Shown: in pieces, positions 35,513 through 44,236 of the stretch
Layout: the number at the start of each line of letters is the position of its first letter
Numbering within the stretch: the stretch's first letter is position 1
Origin: JANQJA01 sp047947185
Lineage (GTDB): Bacteria; Pseudomonadota; Gammaproteobacteria; Pseudomonadales; Azotimanducaceae
Assembly: GCA_047947185.1 (NCBI GenBank)
Contig: CP170502.1
Span: 558,001 to 622,000 of the forward strand
Direction: 5' to 3'
DNA: 64,000 nucleotides
Notes under the pieces: generated by a model
Told to the model about the DNA's origin: nothing
Database searches by the model: none
What the model saw: only the letters and a program-made list of their open reading frames with translations
Program-made: the position numbers and the translations under genes

Positions 35513-37053
35513 CCGGCAATCTTCTTGTTGTGGTCAGCCCAGTAACGATCCCGTAGCAGCCGCTTGTACAATTTCCCCGTGGGGTGACGTGGCAGCTCCT
35601 TTTCAAAGTCGATGCTGCGCGGGCACTTGATATGGGATATTTCGCTGCGACAGAACGCAATCAGTTCCTCAGCAAGTTCCGGCCCGGCATCTTCCCAGTG
35701 TTTGGGTTGCACAACGGCTTTGACTTCCTCGCCAAAGTCTTCATTGGGCACACCAAACACTGCCACGTCCATCACCTTGGGGTGAGTCACCAGGATATTC
35801 TCCGTTTCCTGCGGGTAGATATTGACGCCGCCAGAGATAATCATGAAGTTCTTCCGATCGGTGAGATACAGGTATCCTTCTGCGTCCACGTAACCCACGT
35901 CGCCAAGGGTGGTCCAGCCTTTGGGGTGACGTGACTCTTTGGTTTTGGCCTCATCACCGTAGTACTCAAACTCACCCCCACCCTCAAAGTAGATGGTGCC
36001 TGTTTCTCCGACTGGCACCTCGTTGCCGTCATCATCCACAATATGCACCGCGGCGGTAATGGGTCGGCCCACCGACCCCTTGTGGGCCAGCCAGTCCGAT
36101 GAGTTGATTGCCACAAAGCCATTACCCTCGGTGCCGGCATAATATTCGTGTATCACCGGTCCCCACCAGTTGATCATCTGCTCCTTCACCGGTATCGGGC
36201 AGGGTGCTGCAGCGTGGATAGCACACTCAAGGCTGCTAACGTCATACTGATGGCGCACATGCTCATCCAGCTTCAGCATACGGATGAACATGGTTGGTAC
36301 CCACTGGCTGTGAGTGACCCTGTAGGTCTGGATCGCCCGCAAGGCTGCCTCTGGCTCGAAGTGCGCCATGATAATGCAGGTCATGCCACCCAGCAGGAAA
36401 CCCAGCGTAAATGTCAGTGGTGCCGCGTGGTAGAGTGGCGCCGGTGACAGGTAAATGCTGTCCTCGGTGGCACCATAGAGCATGGCAAACAGGTTGGGGG
36501 CATCGTCTTCCGTCTGGAAGCCGCCTTCAGGTAACGGTTTCAGCACACCCTTGGGTCGCCCGGTGGTACCGGACGAGTAGAGCATTGACATACCCGTGCT
36601 TTCATCAGCAATGGGTGTTGTCGGCTTGTCTGCAGTTGCGTCTTCCCAGCTTTCGTAACCTGCCAGTTCCCCGTCCAGCACATAAGCGTGCTCCACCCCT
36701 TCCATTTTGCCAATCAACTTGTCGACGACACCCCGCCGGTCCACCGAGGTGATGAAGACCCGTGCCTTGCAGTCGTTGACGATGTACTCGACCTCATGTT
36801 CCTGCAGTCGATAGCTGATCGCGGTGAAATAGAGCCCGGAGCGCATGGCAGCAAGGCAAATCTGCAGGAACCGCGGATGGTTCTCCAGCAGGATGGCAAT
36901 GTGATCACCCCGTTGCAGTCCCAGCGAACGAAACAGGTGGGCAGCCTGGTTGGACGTCTCATCAAATTCCTTCCGGGTCACGATTTGCCCTGATTCAGCC
37001 ATGATATAGGCCGGCTTGTCAGGATTCTGCCGGGCAAGTTTGGTTGGGTGCAT
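35509..37053 (-). CDS. AMP-forming acyl-CoA synthetase (third)
   Basis: The 514-residue ANL enzyme starts MHPTKLARQNPDKPAYI and shows MLYSSGTTGRPKGVLKP, EYYAGTEGNGFVAI, GDVGYVDAEGYLYLTDRKNFM and PTGKLYKRLLRDRYW. These fit bile-acid- or FadD13-like CoA ligases. The ATG at 37053 has GAGGG seven bases upstream; the frame to 37119 is an overextension. It diverges from the amidohydrolase gene, with a shared inverted repeat around both ribosome-binding sites. Confidence 0.88.
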   Translation of the reverse strand: MHPTKLARQNPDKPAYIMAESGQIVTRKEFDETSNQAAHLFRSLGLQRGDHIAILLENHPRFLQICLAAMRSGLYFTAISYRLQEHEVEYIVNDCKARVFITSVDRRGVVDKLIGKMEGVEHAYVLDGELAGYESWEDATADKPTTPIADESTGMSMLYSSGTTGRPKGVLKPLPEGGFQTEDDAPNLFAMLYGATEDSIYLSPAPLYHAAPLTFTLGFLLGGMTCIIMAHFEPEAALRAIQTYRVTHSQWVPTMFIRMLKLDEHVRHQYDVSSLECAIHAAAPCPIPVKEQMINWWGPVIHEYYAGTEGNGFVAINSSDWLAHKGSVGRPITAAVHIVDDDGNEVPVGETGTIYFEGGGEFEYYGDEAKTKESRHPKGWTTLGDVGYVDAEGYLYLTDRKNFMIISGGVNIYPQETENILVTHPKVMDVAVFGVPNEDFGEEVKAVVQPKHWEDAGPELAEELIAFCRSEISHIKCPRSIDFEKELPRHPTGKLYKRLLRDRYWADHNKKIAG

Positions 37054-37059
37054 GGTTTT

Positions 37060-37152
37060 CCCTCTACTGGTTCTGATCAATGACACTGGAAATGTCCGTT
37101 GGCCTAACAATGCCTGCATGCGGCATAATCTTCAACACGTTCAGTAGAGGGA
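37060..37152. repeat. mirror-image leader repeats between divergent genes
   Basis: CAGTAGAGGG occurs reading outwards on both strands (37060-37069 on minus, 37143-37152 on plus), and continues GAA then ACC on both sides. Each copy contains the ribosome-binding site of the gene it faces, 6-7 bases before the ATG. The arms enclose the divergent promoter region. Confidence 0.55.
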
Positions 37153-37158
37153 ACCGCC

Positions 37159-38856
37159 ATGTACGATCTCGTCATCAGGAATGGCAATGTTGTCGATGGC
37201 ACCGGCAAGCCGGCATTTATCGCTGACATCGGTATCACAGGTGACAGAATCAGCGGCATCGGCGCTGACCTGGGCCGGGCGAGGCAGCAGATTGATGCCG
37301 CCGGACGCCTGGTCACACCGGGGTTTGTCGACATTCACACCCACTACGACGGCCAGGCCACCTGGGATTCGATGATCACCCCGTCCTGCTGGCACGGGGT
37401 CACCACCATTGTCATGGGGAATTGTGGCGTCGGTTTTGCACCGGTAAAAGCGGACGCGCATGACGCCCTGATCAGCCTGATGGAGGGTGTTGAGGATATT
37501 CCCGGTACAGCCCTTTCGGAGGGACTCAAGTGGAACTGGGAATCTTTCCCTGAATACCTCGATGCACTGGATGCCATGCCGCGGGTACTGGATATTGGTG
37601 CGCAGTTCCCCCATAGCCCGCTGCGGACCTATGTCATGGGAGAGCGGGGAGAAACCGAGCAGGACCCGACCGAAGCAGAAATCAAGCGGATGGTTGCGCT
37701 GGTCTCGGAAGGCCTCCGGGCCGGGGCCCTCGGTTTTACAACTTCCCGGACCCTGAACCACCGCACCTCAAGAGGCGCAAGCATCCCGTCCTACCACGCG
37801 GGAAACCGGGAAGTTGACGCCATTGTTGCCGCCATGGGCAAACTCAACAAAGGTGTCTTTGGACTCGTCTCGGACTTCCGCCATCCCGTTGAAGAAACAG
37901 CCTGGCTCAGGCGCCTGGCGCGCGATTCCGGTCGCAAGGTCTGGTTCCTGCTGACCCAGGTAGACCAGAGTCCGGAAAAGTACCGGCAAATGCTTGATCT
38001 CTGTGCCGACCCCGAGGGTCCTGCTATTACGGCCCAGGTTGCCGGCCGGCCCATCAGCCTGCTACTGGGTTGGGAGTCAAGCCTGCATCCGTTTGTCATG
38101 CACAAGACTTATCGCGCCATCGCCCACCTGCCCGTTGCTGAACGCATCATGCAACTTCAGCAGCCTGAAACAAAAGCTGCACTGCTGGCAGAACAGATCA
38201 ACGCGGATGCGCTACCCTACACGGTGCGCCAGGTGGTTTCCAACTTTGGCAAGATATTCCCACTGCTGGACCCGCCTGACTACGAACCCCCGCCCGAGCG
38301 TTCCATTGCCGGCATTGCCAGGCAAACAGGCAAGCACCCCTTTGAGGTGATCTTCGACACGCTCATGGCAGACAATGGCCAGGGCATGGTGTTCTACCCT
38401 TTGTTCAACTACAGCCACGGGGATTTTGAATCCATCCGCGAGATGATTCTTGATCCGCATGCCATTGTCGGGCTGGGTGATGGTGGTGCACACTGCGGCG
38501 TGATCTGTGACGCCAGCATTCCCAGTTACATGTTGAGCCACTGGGCCCGGGACCGTTCCCGTGGTGAGCGATTGCCACTGGAACTGGTGGTGCGCAAACA
38601 GACGCTGGAGACCGCCAGCATGTATGGCCTGGATGACCGGGGGGTACTTGCCCCGGGCAAGAAGGCAGACCTGAATGTCATTGATTTCGAGCGACTCAAT
38701 ATCCGCCGGCCCCAGATGGTCCACGACCTGCCGGCCGCCGGCAGGCGACTGATCCAGGGGGCGGTGGGCTATGATCTGACGATGGTTTCAGGCAAAGTGA
38801 CCTTCACAGAGGGTGAGGCAACCGGGGAATTGCCTGGCAAACTGATTCGGGGTTAA
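37159..38856 (+). CDS. N-acyl-D-amino-acid deacylase-like amidohydrolase
   Basis: The 565-residue zinc amidohydrolase starts MYDLVIRNGNVVDGTGKPAFIADIG (in parts), with VTPGFVDIHTHYDGQATWD giving the H-x-H metal site and GNCGVGFAP a family marker of D-aminoacylases. The C-terminal GVLAPGKKADLNVIDFERL returns to the beta-sandwich domain. It should remove an acyl group from an N-acyl-D-amino acid or a related amide in the cytoplasm. AGAGGG lies seven bases before the ATG. Confidence 0.88.
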   Translation: MYDLVIRNGNVVDGTGKPAFIADIGITGDRISGIGADLGRARQQIDAAGRLVTPGFVDIHTHYDGQATWDSMITPSCWHGVTTIVMGNCGVGFAPVKADAHDALISLMEGVEDIPGTALSEGLKWNWESFPEYLDALDAMPRVLDIGAQFPHSPLRTYVMGERGETEQDPTEAEIKRMVALVSEGLRAGALGFTTSRTLNHRTSRGASIPSYHAGNREVDAIVAAMGKLNKGVFGLVSDFRHPVEETAWLRRLARDSGRKVWFLLTQVDQSPEKYRQMLDLCADPEGPAITAQVAGRPISLLLGWESSLHPFVMHKTYRAIAHLPVAERIMQLQQPETKAALLAEQINADALPYTVRQVVSNFGKIFPLLDPPDYEPPPERSIAGIARQTGKHPFEVIFDTLMADNGQGMVFYPLFNYSHGDFESIREMILDPHAIVGLGDGGAHCGVICDASIPSYMLSHWARDRSRGERLPLELVVRKQTLETASMYGLDDRGVLAPGKKADLNVIDFERLNIRRPQMVHDLPAAGRRLIQGAVGYDLTMVSGKVTFTEGEATGELPGKLIRG

Positions 38857-38890
38857 TCGAACCAAGCGCGGCAACGGAAACAGAACAGGT

Positions 38891-39292
38891 ATGGATAAAG
38901 AAAGAAGGCGACACGCACGCTACGAGCGGGCTGACCTTGAACTGTCAGTCGCGCGACCCGGCATCAAGGGGATGTTGTCCCTGAATCCCACCAGTGAATG
39001 CCTGAATTTCAGCCTGGCCGGCCTGCAGTTTGGCTGCAACAAGCTGTTCCAGCCAGGTGAACGCCTGATCCTTGACCTGCGGGTCTACGACATTGAAGCG
39101 GATGAACTGCTTGCCGAGGTGGTTAATGCTGCCAGCCATGAAGACGGCACCTACTGCATCTGCGTACGCTTCTGTTTCGAGGAAAAGCGGATGCAGCGAG
39201 CCTCGATCAATCACGCCCTGCTGCAGATTGAAGACAGGCTTAGACTCGCCGAGGCGTTTCCCGAGACCGCAAGTTTTACCCTGGATAACTAG
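38891..39292 (+). CDS. PilZ domain protein
   Basis: The 133-residue protein has the c-di-GMP-binding R-x-x-x-R motif (ERRRHARYERADLEL) at residues 4-12 and N-x-S-x-x-G in LNFSLAGLQF near residues 40-46. This is a single-domain PilZ protein likely to bind cyclic di-GMP and act through a partner. It lies 34 bp after the amidohydrolase gene and overlaps the converging SDR gene by 4 bp. Confidence 0.82.
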   Translation: MDKERRRHARYERADLELSVARPGIKGMLSLNPTSECLNFSLAGLQFGCNKLFQPGERLILDLRVYDIEADELLAEVVNAASHEDGTYCICVRFCFEEKRMQRASINHALLQIEDRLRLAEAFPETASFTLDN

Positions 39293-40077
39293 ACCGCCGT
39301 ATAACCGCCATCAATCACCAGTTCCGAGCCGGTCATGAAACCGGAATCGTCTGAGGCCAGGAATAGCACACCGCGTGCTATGTCAATGGCTTCACCCAGG
39401 CGCCCAATCGGGTGTTTTTCAGTCAACATTGCCCGCAGACCCTCAGCTGTCATGTTTTCCTCAGCGGGCATGACATCCACAATGGAGGCGACCATAGGGG
39501 TCCAGATGTAGCCCGGGTGAACCGAATTGACCCGGATGTCATAGCCCATGTTGCCACAATAGACGGCAACAGATTTGGACAGCAGCCGCACGCCACCCTT
39601 GGAAGCATTGTAGGCAGCACCGGCGCCGCCCACCATGCCCATGACCGACGAGATGTTGATGATTGAACCCTGGCCCGAACCTTTCATTACGGCCACCGCT
39701 TTCTGGCAACCCAGAAACACGGCATCCAGGTTAATCGAAACGACCCTGCGCCAGTTTTCCAGCGTCTGCTCCTCGAAGGTACCGAGGCCCGCCCCGCTGA
39801 TGCCGGCGTTATTCACCAGGATGTTAAGCTTGCCGTAGTCGGCAATCGTCTTGTCAATTGCTTCAGCCCAGTCGACCTCACTGGTCACGTCATGATGCAG
39901 CGCCAGGGCATCGCCGCCGCTGGCAAGAATTTCTCCGGCGATTTCCCCTGCCGCCTTGCCGTTGATGTCTGTGACGACAACCCGGGCCCCCGCCTCGGCC
40001 AGCAGCCGCGCTGATGCTGCCCCAATCCCGCTGCCGCCGCCCGTCACCAGAGCAACCTTGCCATCTACCCGATTCAT
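39289..40077 (-). CDS. short-chain dehydrogenase/reductase
   Basis: The 262-residue enzyme has TGGGSGIGAASARLL, NNAGISGAG, Ser in INISSVMG and the canonical YNASK catalytic motif, and ends in ELVIDGGYTAV. It is a normal active-site SDR, resembling cyclopentanol or glucose dehydrogenases. The substrate is not assigned. It diverges from the ribonucleotide reductase operon across a 312-bp control region. Confidence 0.88.
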   Translation of the reverse strand: MNRVDGKVALVTGGGSGIGAASARLLAEAGARVVVTDINGKAAGEIAGEILASGGDALALHHDVTSEVDWAEAIDKTIADYGKLNILVNNAGISGAGLGTFEEQTLENWRRVVSINLDAVFLGCQKAVAVMKGSGQGSIINISSVMGMVGGAGAAYNASKGGVRLLSKSVAVYCGNMGYDIRVNSVHPGYIWTPMVASIVDVMPAEENMTAEGLRAMLTEKHPIGRLGEAIDIARGVLFLASDDSGFMTGSELVIDGGYTAV

Positions 40078-40192
40078 AACCTGACCCCCTTGCCGTTCAT
40101 CAGAAATTCTAGACGTGGCCCCACTTTTCCATCAAAAATCCATTTTCTGGACATTATTTTTGACCCTAGATGTTGTGTTGTGCTTCGCCCTT

Positions 40193-40210
40193 GGGCACAA
40201 TATATGCCCG
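40193..40210. promoter_or_regulatory. inverted repeat with partial NrdR-box similarity
   Basis: GGGCA (40193-40197) and TGCCC (40205-40209) enclose CAATATA. The part CACAATATAT resembles the left half of NrdR boxes, but the right half does not match, and no clear second box was seen. It lies in the control region of the reductase operon, where an NrdR site would be expected. Confidence 0.3.
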
Positions 40211-40259
40211 CTGTCGCCCCAAAACCGACCCAAAGCCACTGCGCTTGCGACGCACGAAA

Positions 40260-40337
40260 GATGTGCATAAACCTTGTATAACGCCTGCATAAGTCGTGTA
40301 CAAAAGCTGAATAACATCGGCATAAGCCGGGGGATAA
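40260..40337. promoter_or_regulatory. phased tandem 11-bp repeat array (DnaA-box-like) before nrdJab-thyA
   Basis: Seven consecutive units end at 40270, 40281, 40292, 40303, 40314, 40325 and 40337: GATGTGCATAA, ACCTTGTATAA, CGCCTGCATAA, GTCGTGTACAA, AAGCTGAATAA, CATCGGCATAA and a 12-bp GCCGGGGGATAA. The common part is TGnATAA, whose complement TTATnCA is the DnaA-box core; the first unit gives TTATGCACA exactly. The last unit overlaps a -10-like GATAAT (40333-40338) that lacks a good -35. The 11-bp spacing puts all sites on one helix face. Confidence 0.65.
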
Positions 40338-40389
40338 TACCAGCAAATGTCTGTCGCACCACTCAACATAGAATCAGTCAAGGAGCATC

Positions 40390-42552
40390 ATGGAACCATC
40401 GGCCAGTAAACCCGATCTGAAGGCAATTCCCAGCAACGTTAACGAAATAAAGTACCAGGAAACGTCTCTCGACATCTGGGACAGCAAGTACTGCCTCAAG
40501 ACCAAACGTGGCGAAAAGGTTGACCAGACCATTGACGACACCTTCAAGCGGGTAGCGCGCGCCCTGGCGGACGTGGAAACCAAAGACAAGCGCGAGCACT
40601 GGTATGAACAGTTTCTCTGGGCGCTGCGCCACGGGGTTATTCCGGCCGGCCGGATCACGTCCAATGCCGGGGCACTTGAGCACAAGCCGGCGACCTCAAC
40701 CATTAACTGTACCGTTTCGGGGACCATTCTCGATTCCATGGAGGATATCCTGGAGAAGAATGTTGAAGCCGGACTGACGCTGAAAGCCGGCTGTGGCATT
40801 GGCTATGAATTCTCCACCCTGCGTCCCAAGGGCGCCTACGTGACCGGCGCCGGCGCCTACACCTCGGGCCCGCTCTCGTTTATGGATATCTACGACAAGA
40901 CCTGCTTCACAGTATCCAGTGCAGGCGGCAGACGCGGTGCCCAGATGGCCACATTTGACATTGGCCACCCGGACGTCACCGAATTTATCCGCGCCAAGCG
41001 CGAAGATGGCCGATTGCGCCAGTTTAACCTGTCACTGCTCATCACCCGCCAGTTCATGGAAGCTGTCAAGAGTGACGCCGACTGGCCCCTGTCTTTCCCC
41101 ATGACGCCGGAAGAGGTGGAGACAGACAATATTGACCTGAATGACCAGACCCAGGTGTTGTGGCGCGATTGCCCGACCACCGAGGGTTATGTCACCAATG
41201 CGGAAGGCCTGGTCGCCTGCCGTATCACCAAGTCACTGAAGGCCAGGCGCCTGTGGGACATGATCATGTCCTCCACCTATGACTTTGCTGAACCCGGTTT
41301 TATCCTCATCGACAAGGTCAACGAGCAGAACAACAACTGGTTTGACGAAAACATACGGGCCACCAATCCCTGCGGGGAACAGCCCCTGCCACCCTACGGC
41401 AGTTGCCTGCTCGGCTCCGTGAACCTCTGCCGCTTTGTTGAGAAGCCGTTTACGGCTGACGCCAGCTTCAACTGGGATGACTATGCCAGGGCGGTTGCCA
41501 TTTTTACGCGCATGCTGGACAACGTCGTGGAAATTAATGGCTTGCCGCTTGATCGCCAGCGCGAAGAAATCATGCGCAAGCGCCGCCACGGGATGGGATA
41601 TCTGGGTCTGGGTTCCACCATTACGATGATGGGGATGGAGTACGGTGACCGACGCTCCGTCGAGTTTACCGAGGAGGTAACCAAACAGCTTGCCCTGGTG
41701 GGCTGGGAGACAGGTGTTGAACTCGCCCGGGAAAAAGGTCCCTGCCCGATCATGGATGAGGAATTTGAGGTCACGCCCGCCATGCTGCGCCTGCGGCCCG
41801 AGATGAAGCGGGACGGTATTGCCGTGGGTGATCGGATCAAAGGCAGGGTATTGCATGCCAGGTACAGCCGTTACATGCAGAAGGTCGCCACTGAGCGGCC
41901 TGACATTGTTGAGGCCATTGCGGAAGAAGGCTGCCGCTTTACACATCACAGTTCAATTGCCCCCACGGGGACAATCAGCCTGTCACTGGCCAACAATGCC
42001 AGCAACGGGATTGAGCCCAGCTTTGCGCACCACTACTCCCGCAACGTCATTCGCGAGGGTAAAAAATCCAAGGAGAAGGTTGATGTGTTTTCCTTCGAAC
42101 TGCTGGCCTATCGCGCCATGGTCAATCCGAATGCCGAACCCTACACCGATGACGAAAGCAGGAAACTGCCCACCTACTTCAAGACTGCTGACGACATCAC
42201 GCCTATCCAGCACGTGGATATCCAGGCTGCGGCCCAGAAGTGGATTGACTCTTCAATCTCCAAAACCGCCAACGTGCCAACTGACTACCCGTTTGAGGAT
42301 TTCAAGGACATTTACCTTTATGCCTATGAACAGGGCCTGAAAGGCTGCACGACCTTTCGCTTCAATCCCGAGGCTTTCCAGGGGGTGCTTGTCAAGGAAT
42401 CTGACCTGGAGAACACCATCTACTCCTTCACGCTGGACGATGGCAGCAAGGTTGAGGTGAAAGGCAATGAAATGATCGAATACGATGGTGAACTGCACAC
42501 CGCAGCCAACCTGTTTGATGCCCTCAAGGAAGGTTACTACGGAAAATTCTAG
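40390..42552 (+). CDS. nrdJa: class II (adenosylcobalamin) ribonucleotide reductase, large part
   Basis: The 720-residue catalytic chain shows the reductase barrel: STINCTVSGTI, GCGIGYEFSTLRP, NPCGEQPLPPYGSCLLG (active-site Cys-Glu strand) and APTGTISL. It lacks the C-terminal Cys-rich tail, which is on the next gene; this split is the NrdJa/NrdJb organisation of Pseudomonas. It reduces ribonucleotides using vitamin B12 coenzyme, independent of oxygen. AAGGAG lies a normal distance before the ATG. The 312-bp upstream gap holds the phased array and other sites. Confidence 0.92.
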   Translation: MEPSASKPDLKAIPSNVNEIKYQETSLDIWDSKYCLKTKRGEKVDQTIDDTFKRVARALADVETKDKREHWYEQFLWALRHGVIPAGRITSNAGALEHKPATSTINCTVSGTILDSMEDILEKNVEAGLTLKAGCGIGYEFSTLRPKGAYVTGAGAYTSGPLSFMDIYDKTCFTVSSAGGRRGAQMATFDIGHPDVTEFIRAKREDGRLRQFNLSLLITRQFMEAVKSDADWPLSFPMTPEEVETDNIDLNDQTQVLWRDCPTTEGYVTNAEGLVACRITKSLKARRLWDMIMSSTYDFAEPGFILIDKVNEQNNNWFDENIRATNPCGEQPLPPYGSCLLGSVNLCRFVEKPFTADASFNWDDYARAVAIFTRMLDNVVEINGLPLDRQREEIMRKRRHGMGYLGLGSTITMMGMEYGDRRSVEFTEEVTKQLALVGWETGVELAREKGPCPIMDEEFEVTPAMLRLRPEMKRDGIAVGDRIKGRVLHARYSRYMQKVATERPDIVEAIAEEGCRFTHHSSIAPTGTISLSLANNASNGIEPSFAHHYSRNVIREGKKSKEKVDVFSFELLAYRAMVNPNAEPYTDDESRKLPTYFKTADDITPIQHVDIQAAAQKWIDSSISKTANVPTDYPFEDFKDIYLYAYEQGLKGCTTFRFNPEAFQGVLVKESDLENTIYSFTLDDGSKVEVKGNEMIEYDGELHTAANLFDALKEGYYGKF

Positions 42553-42561
42553 GACACGATT

Positions 42562-43239
42562 ATGGTTATCAGAATAGAGAAAAATATTGTCAGCTACGGC
42601 ATCAAGAAACCGGAGGCAGAACCGGTTGTTGATGACACACCCAAGAAGGAGCTGATGCACGAGGAGATCCAGCGGCCAGACGAACTGCGTGGGCATACCT
42701 ACAAAATCAAGACGCCGCTTTCGGATCACGCCATGTACATCACCATCAACAACATTGTGCTGAACCAGGGTACCCAGCATGAACAGGAGTACCCCTTCGA
42801 AATTTTCATCAACTCGAAAAACATGGACCAGTTCCAGTGGATCCTGGCATTAACGCGGGTTATCTCGGCGGTGTTTCGCAAGGGGGGTGACGCCACCTTC
42901 ATGGTTGATGAACTGAAGCAGGTATTTGATCCCCAGGGCGGCTATTTCAAGAAGGGTGGTCGGTTCATGCCATCGCTGGTGGCAGAAATTGGTGAGGTAC
43001 TGGAAACCCATATGAAAAAGATTGGCCTGATCGAGGACGAGGAACTCTCTGCCGAGCACCAGGCCCTGCTTGCCGAAAAACGTGCCGCGCTGGAAGGCAA
43101 GAGTGCTGCCAACGAAACCAGTGAGGGGACGGGTTACCCGCCCGGTGCGCAACTTTGCAAGAAGTGCAACACCCAGGCCATGGTGCTGATGGATGGCTGC
43201 ATGACCTGCCTGTCCTGCGGCGACAGCAAGTGCGGCTAG
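42562..43239 (+). CDS. nrdJb: class II ribonucleotide reductase C-terminal subunit
   Basis: The 225-residue protein continues the reductase: residues about 40-165 (HTYKIKTPLSDHAMYI, GTQHEQEYPFEIFIN) resemble the C-terminal part of single-chain NrdJ, and the tail CKKCNTQAMVLMDGCMTC-LSCGDSKCG carries four Cys pairs or singles that bind metal and relay electrons from thioredoxin. It starts 9 bp after the NrdJa stop and is translated in a different frame, so the split is real and not a simple in-frame stop. Confidence 0.9.
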   Translation: MVIRIEKNIVSYGIKKPEAEPVVDDTPKKELMHEEIQRPDELRGHTYKIKTPLSDHAMYITINNIVLNQGTQHEQEYPFEIFINSKNMDQFQWILALTRVISAVFRKGGDATFMVDELKQVFDPQGGYFKKGGRFMPSLVAEIGEVLETHMKKIGLIEDEELSAEHQALLAEKRAALEGKSAANETSEGTGYPPGAQLCKKCNTQAMVLMDGCMTCLSCGDSKCG

Positions 43240-43258
43240 CTGCCGGGCAAAGGTCAAG

Positions 43259-44098
43259 ATGAAGCAATATCACGAGCAGCTCAGGTACATCCTGGACCAG
43301 GGTACGCGGCGCACTGATCGCACCGGCGTGGGTACCATCGCCTGTTTTGGCATGCAGGCGCGTTATGACCTGTCTGCGGGTTTTCCGGCAGTGACAACCA
43401 AAAAACTGGTGTGGAAATCCATGGTATCGGAGTTGCTCTGGTTTATCTCCGGCTCCGGCAACATCCAGGACCTGAAGGCCATCTACCGTCACAACAAGCT
43501 GTGGGACCTCAACTACGAGGACTATCTGAAACGCCGTGGGATCGAAACCGGTGATGGCGACATGGGCCGTGTCTATGGCATCCAGTGGCGCCACTGGCGG
43601 CGTCCTGACGGAAGTGAGGTTGACCAGCTTGCTGACGCTGTTGACATGATTCGCAACAACCCAACATCGCGGCGGATCATCGTTAACGCCTGGAACCCGG
43701 GTGAGGTCAGCGCATCCGAGGTTGCCCTGCCGCCCTGCCACGCGTTTTTCCAGTTTTTTGTTGCTGACGGCAAACTGTCACTGCAGATGTACCAGCGATC
43801 TGCAGACATGTTTCTGGGTGTGCCCCTGAACATCGCCAGCTACTCACTGCTGCTGCACATGGTCGCCCGGATCACCGGACTTGAACCATTTGAGTTTATC
43901 CACTCGATTGGTGATGCGCATATTTACCTGGATGCGATCAGCCAGTGCCGGGAACAACTCGCACGTGAACCCTTCCCCCTGCCCCAACTGCGGATTGCTG
44001 ATCGCGGCCAGCAGTCCATTGACGACTTCCGTATGGAAGACTTCGAACTGGTTGGCTACCGCTGCCATGATGCGATCACCGCAAGAATGGCGGTCTGA
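43259..44098 (+). CDS. thyA: thymidylate synthase
   Basis: The 279-residue protein has the folate-dependent ThyA fold: RTDRTGVGTIACFG at the N-terminus, RVYGIQWRHW, the catalytic Cys160 in ALPPCHAFFQ and YQRSADMFLGVPLNIASYS. E. coli ThyA is 264 residues, so 15 residues are extra, mainly in the DYLKRRGIETGDGDMG loop. It turns dUMP to dTMP. It follows nrdJb by 19 bp, so one transcript supplies reduction and thymidylate. Confidence 0.94.
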   Translation: MKQYHEQLRYILDQGTRRTDRTGVGTIACFGMQARYDLSAGFPAVTTKKLVWKSMVSELLWFISGSGNIQDLKAIYRHNKLWDLNYEDYLKRRGIETGDGDMGRVYGIQWRHWRRPDGSEVDQLADAVDMIRNNPTSRRIIVNAWNPGEVSASEVALPPCHAFFQFFVADGKLSLQMYQRSADMFLGVPLNIASYSLLLHMVARITGLEPFEFIHSIGDAHIYLDAISQCREQLAREPFPLPQLRIADRGQQSIDDFRMEDFELVGYRCHDAITARMAV

Positions 44099-44120
44099 CA
44101 GAAAGGCGGTCTGACAGAAA
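44089..44120 (+). repeat. 16-bp perfect tandem duplication across the thyA stop
   Basis: GGCGGTCTGACAGAAA is present twice in direct succession (44089-44104, 44105-44120). The first copy includes the thyA stop codon TGA (44096-44098). The second copy provides the left arm of the terminator candidate that follows. Confidence 0.85.
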
Positions 44121-44140
44121 CCTGTAGCTGTCTGTTTTTT
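44113..44140 (+). terminator. terminator candidate after nrdJab-thyA
   Basis: GACAG (44113-44117) pairs with CTGTC (44128-44132), and TG followed by six T residues (44135-44140) comes next. The stem is only five pairs, so termination may be partial. Confidence 0.4.
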
Positions 44141-44143
44141 CGC

Positions 44144-44183
44144 TTGCCCGTCTGTGCATACTGTGTATACTAGGTATATACAC
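44144..44183 (+). promoter_or_regulatory. promoter and operator of the GntR-ABC operon
   Basis: A -35 TTGCCC (44144-44149) and -10 TATACT (44166-44171) are 16 bp apart. GTGTATA (44163-44169) and TATACAC (44177-44183) form an inverted repeat around the -10 with seven bases between. This is the expected kind of operator for a YtrA-type GntR dimer, implying autorepression. The leader would be only about 20 nt. Confidence 0.65.
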
Positions 44184-44236
44184 GGGAGCCTGACACCATC
44201 GACACTTTTATCCTCTCCCAGACTGATTCCAGGCCC

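Noticed and set aside
40078..40389. Cobalamin riboswitch before the B12-dependent reductase
   Set aside because: A GCCACTG-like string occurs near 40235, but no B12-box of the AGYCMGGAGACCTGCC type and no supporting stems were found.
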